This document shows, piece by piece, positions 52,390 through 63,285 of a DNA stretch of 64,000 nt (its first letter is position 1; each line of letters starts with the position of its first letter). Under the pieces are notes generated by a model, which had not been told where the DNA came from, made no database searches, and was given only the letters and a program-made list of their open reading frames with translations. The translations under genes and the position numbers were made by a program. The DNA is taken from assembly GCA_963580285.1 (NCBI GenBank), contig OY757011.1:158196981-158260980 (forward strand), read 5' to 3'. Source of the DNA: Lucinisca nassula (Eukaryota; Mollusca; Bivalvia; Lucinida; Lucinidae).

Positions 52390-52965
52390 AATATTTATTT
52401 ATGATGGAAAATGAAAGCAGAGGAACTGTTAAAGAAGAGTTTGTTTGATGAAATATATGATTTTTTTCCCAGATCTCCATAACCACCCTCTTCCCCCATA
52501 TCACCCCAAAAACAACAACAAAAAACATGCATTATAGAATTGAGCTGCTAAGGTGACCATTATGGTGCTTTTCTTTGATATAACTGGCAAAACTTTCTTA
52601 TGTGCATTTATTGCAGTATGTTCGTTTTATTGAATTAAATCTATATGTTTACAAATTTTGGAAGTTGCCATTTTTTCAGGAAATGAACATGTTTAAAAGC
52701 AAAAGGAATCAGTCCTAAGCACGCAGCTGATTTACTTTTAGCTTGTTAAATTTTAAGAGCTTATATTGTCAAAACCCTCAGCTGGATTGGCCTCATACTT
52801 TCATGGAGGATTTGTTTAACACTAGTCTCACCCCATTCATGACTTAGAGATCTGGACTTTTGGCTTAAAGAGAAACAGTGTGATCTACCCTGTCATGTGA
52901 CAAGTCTTCTTTGTTCAAAAAAAGATTTGTAACCTGACAGGCTAGCTCACCTGTTTATACTTTGC
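52390..52965. other. intron sequence, nothing recognised
   Basis: No shared repeat or exon-like segment found. Confidence 0.45.
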
Positions 52966-52967
52966 CT

Positions 52968-53555
52968 TTAACACTTGTCTTGCTGAACAGAACAACCCCT
53001 ACCTTTGCAAACAGTGTTGATTCAGAGTAGATGGCTTCTGATCAGGATCAGCACTATTTGTTATTAAGTATGTGAAACTATTTGTTATTAAGTATTTGAA
53101 ACTATTTGTTATTAAGTATGTGAAACTATTTGCTATTAAGTCTGTGAATTGAACAAATACATTGTATCGCTGGCCTCGGTAGCTCAGATGCGCGTCTGAC
53201 TGGTGATCAGGAGGACGCGGGTTCGATACATGCCGGTGTCGGCAACATTCTTTCGTGGAGATGGATCATGAAATCTTTCCTGCAGTCATTCTCTCCCGCT
53301 GATTCAAGGAGGGCAGCTGTCAGTTTCTGGTGAAAGAATGTGCACTGTACTGGTTAACCGCTTGCGTATAAGCCTGTCCAGGAAAAGTGTAAACTGACTG
53401 GCTCAAAAATGACCTGAATAGTGTTGACTGGGCTGTTAAACTCCAATACAAACAAACAAACAAACAAACAAATACATCATATCAAGTAAATTAATTGGTT
53501 GATAATCAGAAATGGGTGTGGCAAAATTAATTTACTGAGCAGGACAAGGGCTAGC
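52968..53555 (+). repeat. MITE family C interrupted by SINE-B
   Basis: Left part AACACTTGTCTTGCTGAACA and GGCTTCTGATCAGGATCAGC. 53060-53140 is a short tandem of ACTATTTGTTATTAAGTATG (about 30 bp, four units). After the SINE it resumes CATCATATCAAGTAAATTAA and ends GAGCAGGACAAGGGCTAG. Confidence 0.7.
53172..53471 (+). mobile_element. SINE-B, full length, tRNA-headed
   Basis: Head GGCCTCGGTAGCTCAGATGC (A box TAGCTCAGATGC), anticodon-arm-like CTGGTGATCAGG, B box GACGCGGGTTCGATACATGC, unique body, then TGTACTGGTTAACCGCTTGC, AAAAATGACCTGAATAGTG, TTGACTGGGCTGTTAAACTC and a (CAAA)n tail. AACAAATACAT occurs at both sides and is the likely target duplication. Confidence 0.9.
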
Positions 53556-53669
53556 AAAATATTGCTTTTTCAGGTAGGTACAAATTTTGAAATATGCTGT
53601 CCTTATCATAGCGATGGATAAGTTGCTTTTTCCGTCCAAAAACTACTGGTATTTTTTCTTATTTCTGCA

Positions 53670-53748
53670 GAAAACATACATTGATGGTACTCATTAGAAG
53701 CACATTGCCAATGAGTACCCACAAAATACGTTTTTGTACAGAAATAAG
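53670..53748. repeat. MITE A hairpin
   Basis: TTGATGGTACTCATTAGAAG / CAATGAGTACCCACAAAAT with GCAGAAA flanks, short and diverged. Confidence 0.6.
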
Positions 53749-54007
53749 AAAAATAATATTTTGGATATATCCTCTTATCTGGGGCTATGTTTATCCTGTG
53801 AACTAGAGCTGTTTTTGAACAAAATTCATCCAATTGACCATTTTGTGGAAAAGTAAATGTCCTTTTGGCTTTCCGCTATGGATGTTTCCATTAGGGTCTG
53901 GTTTTTTCATGTTTTTGTTTCTTTCCCTTTGGTGTCACTAATGAGAGCTGTGGGTTAATTGTATTGATTCCTGATCATTGCCTTCACTTCTATTTTGTAT
54001 GTTTCAG

Positions 54008-54123
54008 GCATTAATATTTGCATCACAAGGTCCTGATGCCCATGAATCTATGGGTACTGTGTATGATGAGGATGCTGCTGTTTTCTTTTTTGAACAGTTT
54101 ATAAAATGTGTTCTACAAAATAG
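54008..54123 (+). CDS. GBF1: GBF1 exon p: HDS2 domain
   Basis: Acceptor TTTTGTATGTTTCAG, donor TAG|gtaaga, 116 bases, phase 0 in, 2 out. It encodes ALIFASQGPDAHESMGTVYD EDAAVFFFEQFIKCVLQN(R). Aligns with vertebrate ALVSVTPDEETYDEEDAAFC ... LENR. The loop before YDEDAA is longer than in human. Confidence 0.95.
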
Positions 54124-54173
54124 GTAAGAACTTCTATGTCCTAAAGGATATCAGTTATTGTAGAACATGTAAT

Positions 54174-54386
54174 TAACCCTTGTCCTGCTGAATATTCATA
54201 TATGCCACACCCACTACTGATTATCAACCAATCAGATTACTTTATTCAAATTATTGCAACAAATTCACAATTCGAATGACAAACAATGTAGATCCTGATC
54301 AGATGGCTTCTTCAGAAGCCATCTGATCTGGATCTAAATTGTTTCAAAGATAAGGCATATCCGGGCTCAGCAGGACAAGGGTTAAC
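54174..54386 (+). repeat. MITE family C, reference copy
   Basis: TTAACCCTTGTCCTGCTGAA, GCCACACCCACTACTGATTA, core GATCCTGATCAGATGGCTTC / GAAGCCATCTGATCTGGATC, GGCATATCCGGGCTCAGCAG, GACAAGGGTTAA. Confidence 0.9.
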
Positions 54387-54437
54387 AATTTAGAATTCAA
54401 TACATGGCAGTACATACCTATGGCAAAGAAGCATTTT

Positions 54438-54667
54438 AACCCTTTTTGTACCAAATGGAATCTTCCTCCTTATATATAGCAGGAGTCCACTCCAAAATTG
54501 AGGGTTGCCAGGTTGAGTTTTCTTCAAAATTTATTTAGAAAACGGCTGAACTTTTTTGCAAATAGTGTAGGCCCTGATCAGATGCCATGTTATGCAGCGT
54601 CTGATCTGGGCCGACACTGTTTGCTATGGTACCCGTTTTGGGGTTTCCAGCTCAAAATGGGTTTATG
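54438..54667 (+). repeat. MITE family B
   Basis: TAACCCTTTTTGTACCAAAT, AGCAGGAGTCCACTCCAAAA, core GGCCCTGATCAGATGCC / GCAGCGTCTGATCTGGGCC, TACCCGTTTTGGGGTTTCC. Confidence 0.8.
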
Positions 54668-55149
54668 ACTTTAAAATTGGCAACCATTCTGAGGTATTCC
54701 AAACTCCACCCTTGACTAAAACAACAACTTGAAAACTAGAATGTGTTATGGATATCCTTGCTTACCAGATGAAGAAATTCTAGGTTTTACCCTGGGATAG
54801 AAATTTTTATTCTACCTTAGTTATTCTTCCAAATAACCGGTATTCTCTTGTATTAAAATATGCACTGGTTAAAAACCAACTCATGTTACTATTGTAAAGG
54901 TTGATGTCACTGCATGTTGCTTGACGTCACTAAGCATCTGTCTTGTCATCATAATATTGTACAGTAAGTAAGTGTACAGTAAGTAAGTAAGTAAACAACA
55001 GCAATCAAAGTTATTGTATTATTAAAAATCCATACCCAGAAATGAAAGGTATGCAAGAAAAAGATTCTTAAATAGGTGTGAGGGGTAGATAGAAAAATCT
55101 GTTCTTCATGATCACAGTCTTGTATCACTGTGATCCTGGGAATGGAAAT
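54668..55149. other. intron sequence with family K palindrome
   Basis: 54950-55148: TAAGTAAGTAAGTAAAC microsatellite, ATTAAAAATCC, GGGGTAGATAGAAAAATCTG and TCACTGTGATCCTGGGAATG; related to 59700-59880. Confidence 0.45.
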
Positions 55150-55992
55150 AATACAGTCAAACCTGTCTTGAGAGACCACCTTTGGGAAAAACAAAAAGTG
55201 GTCTCTCAAGACAGGTGGTCTCTTAAGGCAGGGAGGATCAATCAAGATATTTTTTTTTTTCATTTTTTTTTTTTAAATTACACTATGCAATTTATGAGAT
55301 CATTGTTGAGATATATGTATTTATTTACAGAAAAGTGTTGCTTCTAAAAGGTTATTTTAAAATGAATAAAAAAAATGAATATTAATTTAAATGTATGATA
55401 ATGAGAAAACTATGAATTCAAAAGATTTTGGAAAAGAGGTGTTTAAAAATGAAACAATTAAAAATAGACTACACAAATATGTTAAAGTCGTGATAGTAGT
55501 TTGCCGTGACACCGATACAGGTCATGGTGGTAGTTTGCCGCAATGATAAGTTGCCGAGACGGCCGTAATTCGTTCTGTATATTTTCGCGCCTATTCAAAC
55601 GCTAAGTCGCGTCACGCATTATGACCCAACAATCCAATTAGCGTCAATCAGTGCATGTATCGATTATAATTGGCAAACAATTAATTTTAATCCCCGCACT
55701 TGTCATATTCAGTGTCATAATTTTGGTTTCCAAAGACAATATGAAGAGAGGTAATTATTTGTACTGGCGCACCTGTTGATCTTCCGGTGTGACAGTAAAC
55801 TTATTTGGTCGCACAAGGCAGGGAAATTTTACAGTTGGGACACATTTTAAGCGGTCGTTGGTCGCGTTGGGCAGGTGGGCGCTCAGGACAGGTAATTTAA
55901 CATTGAAAATCGCTCGGGAGGATTGCCTGACGGTCGTTCAAGACAGGAAATCGCTTAAGACAGGTGGTCGCCCCCGCAGGTTCAACTGTAAT
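55150..55992. mobile_element. about 840 bp MITE family G-like with ACAGTCAAACCTG termini
   Basis: Left ACAGTCAAACCTGTCTTGAG, hairpin GAGACCACCTTTGGG / AAAAGTGGTCTCTCAAGAC. Right end GACAGGTGGTCGCCCCCGC and CAGGTTCAACTGT. AATA/AATAAT follow and precede the ends. The interior, 55480-55900, is unrecognised. Confidence 0.65.
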
Positions 55993-56267
55993 AATAATCA
56001 ACCTTATTTATAGAGGGTAAAACATTTTTGGTACTAGTACTAATCTTCAATGTGACCCTCTTTTCATGGGTAGGAACTAGTACTAAGCAATGTGGATAAA
56101 GTCTTGCTCGAGGAAACAACACTTGGCGCTTGCGGGGATGGAACCGGCTACCCCTCGATCTCAAATCTGATGCTCCACCACTGCTTCACAGCGCTCCATT
56201 TATTTCTGTCTTTCGATATTTCTATCTTCCCTTCACACCCATGTGCAATTCTTATAGTCATTACTTG

Positions 56268-56534
56268 TAGAAATATATGGGCTGCATGATGCTTCCACGC
56301 AGAGCTGAATCTGACCCGCACACAAGTACTGGTAAACCGCCTAGAGGATCTAAGCCTGCCCAGGCAAAGCAGTTCGCCCATGCTTATAAACCCTATTGGT
56401 TTCATTGGGCGACAGGGCTTGAGATGTCATTTCATCTCAATGTCGGGTAAAAGTCCCACAAAATTGGAAGCAAAGTCTCCAAAATGACCTTTACAGTGTT
56501 GACGGGGATGTTAAACCTCAAATCAAACAAAAAC
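56268..56534 (+). mobile_element. SINE-A, head truncated
   Basis: Starts at GTAGAAATATATGGGCTGC and runs to CCTCAAATCAAACAAAAAC. Confidence 0.85.
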
Positions 56535-56819
56535 TTATATTCATTAACCATTGAGCCATTTAGACCAAAAGAGATACCTGTGCAAACAGTGTAGACCAAG
56601 CTGAGATGGCATCTTTCTATATCAGGATCTGCAGCTTGCCAAATGGCTTTTTGAGTCTCATTAAAATTGGTGTTTTGAATGATATTTGTCTCTGAATCAG
56701 ATAAAGGATGAGTGTACTTCTGTACTGCAGGGGTGAGAGGGATAAGTGCTCAGGGCAAGTTTATTCAAACAGGTAGCAGCAACAAAAGTTAAGCAATTTA
56801 TCTCAATTATTATCAGGCA
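56535..56819. other. intron sequence with a partial palindromic core
   Basis: GTGCAAACAGTGTAGACCAAG and CTGAGATGGCATC lie at about 56580-56612 without clear family ends. Confidence 0.4.
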
Positions 56820-57535
56820 TGCCTCAGCCTCTTTATAACACAGTTCATTATGGCATGGTTTGGGATATTACATGGTTTAAAGATGAATCCCAAAAATGAA
56901 TAGAAAGAATTTTTCATTTTTCTATACAATCTATAAAAAATCAGTATGACAAGGTGGTTCATTATAAAAATCCTAAAAATTCAGACACATTAAGGACTTG
57001 CCGTAATTCTCTTACATTTTTTACAAAACTGGTTCACGATCCAACAAGGAGTACAAAAGGTGCAGACAGAATGGCAAACAGTGTAGATTCTGATCAGACT
57101 GCTCCTTCAGGAGCAATCTGATGTGGGTCTGCACTGTTTGCTCAGGCCTATCTGTCCCAAAATTTCAGATAATCATGGTAATATAGGGATATCCTGAAAG
57201 TTATGTTTTGTGTACTCATTAGAATCACCTCAATGAGGCTATTCTAATGAGTACACACAATACTTCTATTTTATAGAAGATATAATTTATTTTTCCCATA
57301 ATGCCTCCTGAGCTAGCTATAAGTAACCATCAGTGGCTCAATCTCCCCTTGTCTCAAACCAATTTTCAAGGTCCCTGAGCTGTCTGAGCCACTGAAATTC
57401 GACTATTTCTAAAGTCTGCACTCTTTGCTTTGGGATATCTGTCCCAATACTTGGAACCATTACGGTAACATACATGATTTCTACTTTGGACCCCAACAGT
57501 GATGTTATAAAGAGGTTGTAGTGTACATATCAAAC
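56820..57535. repeat. TTATAACAC foldback MITE carrying family D and hairpin insertions
   Basis: 56825-56970 and 57478-57535 match the two sides of the element at 45745-46022 (CTCTTTATAACACAGTTCA; TTGGACCCCAACAGTG, GATGTTATAAAGAGGTTG). In between: family D, inverted (56970-57185), MITE A hairpin (57205-57275) and a family M remnant (57300-57410). Confidence 0.65.
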
Positions 57536-57565
57536 TAAACTGTGAAACATTATTGTTTTAGACAT

Positions 57566-57914
57566 ACAGTAGAACTTCGATGGCTCGAACACCGATGGCT
57601 CGTTTACCATGGCTGAGTCGAACCCTTTCTTGAGTCCCTAGCGAATTTCTGTACGTAAGAAATAGGGAGAGTAAAAATTAGGATATTTTTGTCTTTTATC
57701 TTGCAAATGTATGCTGTGTGTACTCATTAGAATCGCCTGGATGAGGCGATTCTAATGAGTACACACAGCATACATTTTCATTATAGAACACCGAAAAGAT
57801 GTCTAAAAGTATCTCGTTATGCCTCCTGACAGTAACCTCAGTGGCTCGAACTACCCCTGTCTCGAACAGATTTTCGAGGTCCCAAAGGTGTTCGAGCCAT
57901 TGAAGTTCGACTGT
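57566..57914 (+). repeat. MITE family M, reference copy
   Basis: ACAGTAGAACTTCGATGGCT / AGCCATTGAAGTTCGACTGT inverted ends with GAACACCGATGGCTCG subterminal. The central hairpin is GTACTCATTAGAATCGCCTG / GGCGATTCTAATGAGTAC. It ends 16 bases before GBF1 exon q. Confidence 0.85.
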
Positions 57915-57930
57915 TTCTTTGCTCTTCCAG

Positions 57931-58322
57931 AGACAGAATCAACCCAGTATGGCAGTCAGTCAGGGAACATATATATGGTCTGGTGGTAAACTCCACTCAG
58001 CACACATTCCTCGTGGAGCGAGTTGTTGTAGGACTATTACGAATTTCTATCAGACTTTTACGACGGGAGGAGATAGCTCCCCAAGTATTAACTTCTTTAC
58101 AAATCCTGTTAATGATGAAACCAAAGGTGATTCACAGTATATCTCAGCAGATTTCGTACGGATTACATGATTTATTACGGACTAACGCTGCTAATATCCA
58201 CTCGAGTCAGGACTGGTATACGTTATTTGTGTTATTGGAGATTGTTGGGGCGGGAGTTAATCCCCCGCCATTGATGCAAGTTAATGCTGGTGTTGACGTG
58301 GCAGAGGGACTCAGTGAGGCTG
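57931..58322 (+). CDS. GBF1: GBF1 exon q: HDS2 domain, largest exon
   Basis: Acceptor TTCTTTGCTCTTCCAG, donor CTG|gtaagt, 392 bases, phase 2 in, 1 out. It encodes (R)DRINPVWQSVREHIYGLV ... ERVVVGLLRISIRLLRREE ... LHDLLRTNAANIHSSQDWYT LFVLLEIVGAGVNPPP. Vertebrate: VVGLLRLAIRLLRREEISAQ and LLKTNAANIHSGDDWATLF. Very strong conservation. Confidence 0.98.
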
Positions 58323-58384
58323 GTAAGTATCTTTCATTATTGCTGTTAGAACTCAGACACCTTGTCTTAGGGGAGACAACACCT

Positions 58385-58665
58385 CAAAAATGGAGAAATA
58401 GATTGGGCTGCATGATGCTTCCATGCAGACCTGAAACCGACTGCACTTGAGTACCGGTAAACTGCTTAGAGGGTCTAGGCCTGCCTAGGCAAAGTGTTGC
58501 AAATCAGACTGTCCCTGCATATAAACTCTTTTGGTTATTTTGGGCGGCAGGGCTTGAGATGTCATTTCATCTCATTTTTGGGTAAAAGTCTTACAAAATT
58601 GGAAGCAATGTCCTAAAATAGAGCTAAATAGTGTTGACAGGTATGTTAAAACCTCAAAAGAATTG
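58385..58665 (+). mobile_element. SINE-A, head truncated
   Basis: Starts near AAAAATGGAGAAATAGATTGG and runs to TTAAAACCTCAAAAGAATTG; the tail is decayed. Confidence 0.8.
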
Positions 58666-58679
58666 AAGCACAAATATTT

Positions 58680-59182
58680 CTAACTTTATATGAAAAAGGG
58701 TCTCCCTAAAGGCAAGTATTTACTGTTAGGAGCAAATTCTTTCCTCCCAAGAATAAGCCCCATTTTCAGAGGGAAAGCCAACAGGAAGTCACAAAAGTTA
58801 ACTCCCTCATATACATTGTAGCCATTACGTCAGCTGAATATTTCATCTCGATTTTCACCCATTTGTGTCAATTTATTCAGAAGCATAATCAAAAACAGGA
58901 TAGATCTTGATCAGCTGGCTTCCCAGAAACTACAGATAGAATAATTTTTGGACAAATTTTCTTATTCCTCCATTAAGCCATATGTGGTGGATACTTGTTA
59001 GAATCGCCTCGATTCTAGCAAGTACTCACAACATGTACTATATAAAAGAAATGAGAAAACTGTCTCTTGATTATCCTTGTAATTCTCTGATGCATAATTT
59101 TGTATCCCAGGCAAATAAGAAACTTCTAATAGTCAGGGCAATGAATTCTATCCTGGCTACTCTATTTCGGCTTTGATTTCAG
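58680..59182. other. intron with two small hairpins
   Basis: 58685-58765 is a family F hairpin (CTAAAGGCAAGTATTTACTG / AGGAGCAAATTCTTTCC). 58980-59040 is a MITE A hairpin with a very short loop (GTTAGAATCGCCTCGATTCTAGC). No exon. Confidence 0.5.
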
Positions 59183-59355
59183 GTGCTCAGAGTGACAGCG
59201 AGCTGCCCAGTGGTAGTACATTGACTGATGCTTGTAGTGACCGAGGCTATACCTCAGACAGTGAGCTAGAAACAAGGTCCCAAACCCACTTGCACAGAGG
59301 TCCTTCTGGAGAGTTTGAAGTCCAGCCAGTACCAGACAATGGGAGCTGGATGCTT
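59183..59355 (+). CDS. GBF1: GBF1 exon r: GAQSDSELPS linker
   Basis: Acceptor CTTTGATTTCAG, donor CTT|gtaaga, 173 bases, phase 1 in, 0 out. It encodes (G)AQSDSELPSGSTLTDACSD, RGYTSDSELETRSQTHLHRG and PSGEFEVQPVPDNGSWML. GAQSDSELPS and DRGYTSDSE are conserved in vertebrate GBF1. Acidic Ser sites here suit casein kinase 2-type phosphorylation (inference). Confidence 0.96.
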
Positions 59356-59699
59356 GTAAGAACTTTATTATTCTGTCCCAGCCTGCAAAATATATAGGAT
59401 TCCCCATGCTGTTCATCTAATTGTTTGTTTATCTCTCCTGTACCTTTGTCAAAATTTTTGTCAAAGTTTTGCATTAAAATTTGAAGACCTACTGTTATCA
59501 AGACCATACTGTTCATACCCTGGTGTTCTTACCCAGGGACAGGGTAAAAATCGAATACTCTAATGTGTTTTGTATGCACTGGTTGAATATGATCATGTAT
59601 GTATATGCACTGTCGTTAAGGTTGACGACATGTTACCCAACATCACGAAACATTACACCATTGTCATCACAGTATGGTGAAAAACGGCAACTAAAGTGA

Positions 59700-60020
59700 C
59701 TGCATTATTAAAAATCCAGAAATGAAAGGTATTCAAGATAATGAATTTTACATGGGTTGAGAGGTGGATAGAAAATCCGTCCCTCGGGATCACATTCCAG
59801 CATCACTTGGCAAGTCTCGTGATGCAGGACTGTGACCCTCGGAATGGATTTTTCTATCCACTCCTCACAACCATGTAAGATTCTTATACTGCACTGGTTA
59901 ACCACTTCTGTATAAACCTGTCGAGGAAGTGTGGTTATTATCCCCGTTATGTAAACTGACTGTCTCAATATAACCTTAATTGTGCTGACTAGGCCGTTAA
60001 ATCCATAAACTAAAAAGCAT
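59700..60020 (+). repeat. family K palindrome followed by a SINE-B 3' fragment
   Basis: 59700-59880 is a long imperfect palindrome (GGATAGAAAATCCG / GGATTTTTCTATCC arms). 59885-60020 is the SINE-B tail: GCACTGGTTAACCACTTC, GCTGACTAGGCCGTTAAAT. Confidence 0.65.
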
Positions 60021-60029
60021 CAGAAAATG

Positions 60030-60330
60030 TCAGTTTGTTTGTTTGATTTGAGGTTTAACGTCCCCATCAACACTGTAAAGGTCATTTTGGAGACGTTGCT
60101 TCCAATTTTGTGGGACTTTTACCTGACACTGAGATGAAATGACATCTCAAGCCCTGTCGCCCAATGAAACCAATAGGGTTTATTAGCATGGACGGTCTGC
60201 TTGCACTGCGGTTCCTGGACAGGCTTAGATCCTCTAAGCGGTTAACCAGTACAAGTGTGCGGGTCGGATTCAGCTCTGCGTGGAAGCATCATGCAGCCCA
60301 TATATTTCTTCAAGCCCCTATGGGCGGTTG
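60030..60330 (-). mobile_element. SINE-A copy
   Basis: TTTGTTTGTTTGATTTGAGG to AAGCCCCTATGGGCGG; full length. Confidence 0.88.
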
Positions 60331-60591
60331 GAACCAAAGTTATTTTTCCCTACCATACTTGTATCATGATTATCCCATGTTGTTATCAGGGTATGAATCT
60401 ATTAACTCAGTAAAGCTCGTCAGAAGTCAATTTATAATTTGCAGTAAGCTCTCTGCTGGCGTGTATACATTAATCATGATCAAAGATGGTAAGGAAAAAT
60501 TATTTCTTACTTATCCTCCATATATCTTCTGTTTTCTTGATCTCTCTTGGACACAAGTTGCCTGACCAATCATATATATTTCTCTCTTCAG

Positions 60592-60808
60592 GTAAATAAG
60601 GATGAGCCAGGGTATAAAAAGCATTCACCTGTAAACCAGTTCAGTATTGAACTTAACGAAAATGTGTCCTACTGTGATAGCAAGGCATTGTTAAAATCCT
60701 CCGAGACCCTGTCATTCCTTGTCAGAGATGCAGCACATGTGACACCACTCAACTTTGAAAGCTGTGTTCATGCTATCAGAGCTTTTGCAGAGGCTTCTCT
60801 TAATGGAG
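60592..60808 (+). CDS. GBF1: GBF1 exon s: region after HDS2
   Basis: Acceptor ATTTCTCTCTTCAG, donor GAG|gtgagt, 217 bases, phase 0 in, 1 out. It encodes VNKDEPGYKKHSPVNQFSIE, LNENVSYCDSKALLKSSETL, SFLVRDAAHVTPLNFESCVH and AIRAFAEASLNG. Vertebrate: LLKCVESLSFIVRDAAHITP and FVEASLNGG. This is the last GBF1 exon I can find; the remaining protein is to the right. Confidence 0.96.
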
Positions 60809-60879
60809 GTGAGTAATATTTCCACACCGTAGCTCCAGATAAGGCTCTTTTACATCCAAAAGGTAGTGCTACTTTCCTT

Positions 60880-61300
60880 GATTTTGCATGAAAACATACG
60901 TTGTGGGCGCTTCTAATGAATACACACAACATATGTTTGTATGAAAACATACGTTGTGCCTCGCTGAGGTGCTTCTAATGAATAAAAACAACATATGTTT
61001 GCCTGAAAACATGTGCCTCGCTGACGTGCTTCTAATGAATACTCAAAACATGTTTGCGTGAAAATGTGTTGTGCCTTGCTGAGGCGCTTATAATGAATAT
61101 ACACAACATGTTTGTGTGAAAACATACGTTGTGCCTTGCTGAGGTGCTTCTAATCTATCTATCTATCTATTCATACTGCAGCAACCCCGTTAAGAGGACT
61201 ATCATGCAGGAGATGAATACACACATCATATGTTTGCGTAAAAACATACTTTGTGCCTCAGCGCCTTCTAATGAATACACACAACATATGTTTTCATGCA
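60880..61300. repeat. tandem array of MITE A half-hairpins
   Basis: GCTTCTAATGAATACACACA, ACATATGTTTGCATGAAAAC and ATACGTTGTGCCTCGCTGAG recur seven times, about every 55-65 bases, with a (ATCT)n patch at 61155-61170. It looks like repeated duplication of one hairpin element. Confidence 0.7.
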
Positions 61301-61950
61301 GAAATTAGGGAAAAAAAAGGATACATCCCCTTATCTGGGGCTTTGTAAACAGAATATATCACTTTATTATATACCCAGAAAGTGTCCTGTTTACTTTGTA
61401 TACAGACCCCTTGTCATAACAACAGTATTTATTCCATAGCATTTTGCCGTTAAGAAGAACGTGTTTTAAAGGATACCAGTAAGGACTTTGATAGGTAATA
61501 AAATGCCTTTTAGATTACAAGAATCTTTCCTAACTATGGATTCAACATAGGTGTTTCAAATCTGAGGGATGCCCATGCTGTTCAGAACCGAGGCTAGGCC
61601 TTGAGCTAATGATTCATTCCATTGAAATTGTCATTATACAGAGTTTTGATATAACGACTATCGTGTCGGTATATAGACAGTTGACTGTATAGAAGTCTGC
61701 AGGAAGAATTTTTCATATTGCTTGTAATCAAATGCATATAGCAGTCTTGCTTTCACAGAGGAATTACTTTCAAACTTGTTAATTAATTGTGATCTGTAAT
61801 TGAAAAGAAGTTAATAAAATATTGTTTAAACTTGATAATTGGAAAAGAAAAATTGGCAGCCATCTTGCATGTGAATCGACTGAAAAAAGAAAAAGTGAAA
61901 ATAATGAGTACAGACTGATTTTTAATGCATGAAGCACATGTAACAATGTT

Positions 61951-62162
61951 AACCCTTATCTTGCTGAATATTCATTTAAGCCACACCCATTTTTGTCTAT
62001 CAACCAATCAAATTGCTTGATGTAATTTATTGCTACAAATTTATAAACTGAATGCCAAACAGGGTAGATCCTGATCATATGGCTTCTTCAGAAGCCATCT
62101 GATCTGGATCTACACTGTTTGCAAAGATAGGGGTTGTCGTGAACAGCAAGATAAGGGTTAAA
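61951..62162 (+). repeat. MITE family C
   Basis: TTAACCCTTATCTTGCTGAA ... CATATGGCTTCTTCAGAAGC ... ACAGCAAGATAAGGGTTAA. Nearly identical to the 44233 copy. Confidence 0.88.
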
Positions 62163-62376
62163 TATGCCCTTCCTATAATCTTTAAAGGTTTAGATAATTT
62201 GTTCAAAGAAATCAAGAGTATTTGAAGGCAATCTGGAAAAAACAGTGCAGTCAATATGTGTTTACTGATTTCACATTAATTTTGCCAATGTTTACATCAT
62301 TTTCACTTTGACGCCATTGGACATTATTTTCCAATGTGTAGAAAACCACCTAACAAATTGCATTATTTTCTATTTA

Positions 62377-62632
62377 AGGGGAATGGGAACACCTGGTAAA
62401 TTTTTCCCTCCATTTTTCAAAGGGAGACAACTTTCAGGACTTCCTGTTCGCTTTTCTACGAGCCCTGTCCCACTGAAAAGGGGGTCTACTCTTAAAGGAA
62501 AGAATTTTCTCCTCAGGAGCAAATTCTTTCCTTTAAGAGTTGACCCCTATTGACATTGGAGACAAAAATACTTTTGCAGGAGTTGCCTCCCCTGAATGTG
62601 TCCCCATTCCCCTTAAACCATTCAATGATATA
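62377..62632. repeat. MITE family F, reference copy
   Basis: TTAAGGGGAATGGGAACACC and GTCCCCATTCCCCTTAA inverted ends, with the core hairpin CTCTTAAAGGAAAGAATTTT / CAAATTCTTTCCTTTAAGAG. Confidence 0.85.
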
Positions 62633-63014
62633 TGATCTAATATTTTACATTTGGATTTCTTTACCAGACAAGGCTAAGTTTTAGTTGACATTGAACAATT
62701 TGGTAAATAATGAAAAGATTATTGACTTTATATTGTTAAACATGTGGCACTTGCTCCAAATGCGTAGACACATTTGCAAGCTCATGTGTCCTTTGCCATT
62801 TGAACTCATGCTAAATACTTGACAATTTGAAGTCTATAACCTACAAGTATGCCACTCATTTTAATGCACCTGTGACAGTGATGTGATGTCTGATTGGGTT
62901 AGGCCAAAACCAAACAACATCCTTATATAACATGCCTTTTCATTGGTTGGAATATTTTCCAAAAGGGGTCTACTGAGACTCAACTCTAAAGGAAAGAATC
63001 GTCCCATTCATCAG

Positions 63015-63285
63015 GAATTGGAGAAAAACATTGGCCTGCATGGTGCTTCCACGCAGAGCTGAAGCTGACCGAACTTTTGGGACTGGTAAACCGCTTAGGT
63101 CTAAGCCAGCCCAAGAAAAGTGATGCAAGTTGGACTGTCCCTTAAACCCTAGCCGTTCCTTTGGGTAGTAGGGCTTGAGATGTCATTTCATCTCAGTGTC
63201 AGGTAAAAGTCCCACAAAATTGGAAGCGATATCTCCAAAATGACCTAAATGGTGCTGAAGAGGATAAAACAAACAAAATAAGGGA
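63015..63285 (+). mobile_element. SINE-A, head truncated
   Basis: CAGGAATTGGAGAAAAACATT, GCATGGTGCTTCCACGCAG, to GGATAAAACAAACAAAATA. Confidence 0.8.

Larger units (their letters stand above)
10529..60808 (+). other. GBF1: GBF1 gene, internal part (19 exons; both ends outside the window)
   Basis: The spliced exons listed below encode a continuous protein that I recognise as GBF1, the large Arf guanine-nucleotide exchange factor of the cis-Golgi and ERGIC. It swaps GDP for GTP on Arf1, driving COPI coat recruitment. Domain order is DCB-HUS linker, HUS box (NNDCD), linker, Sec7, HDS1, HDS2 and the GAQSDSELPS linker. All 18 internal introns are GT-AG and phases agree across each junction. The DCB domain of about 200 residues and the HDS3/C-terminal part are missing from the window. 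Introns range from about 0.9 kb to 5.3 kb and are filled with the repeats described here. No other sense-strand gene lies within it. Confidence 0.95.

Noticed and set aside
53172..53240. functional tRNA gene
   Set aside because: A and B boxes are present, but the arms do not pair as a complete cloverleaf and the sequence continues into a SINE body and tail.
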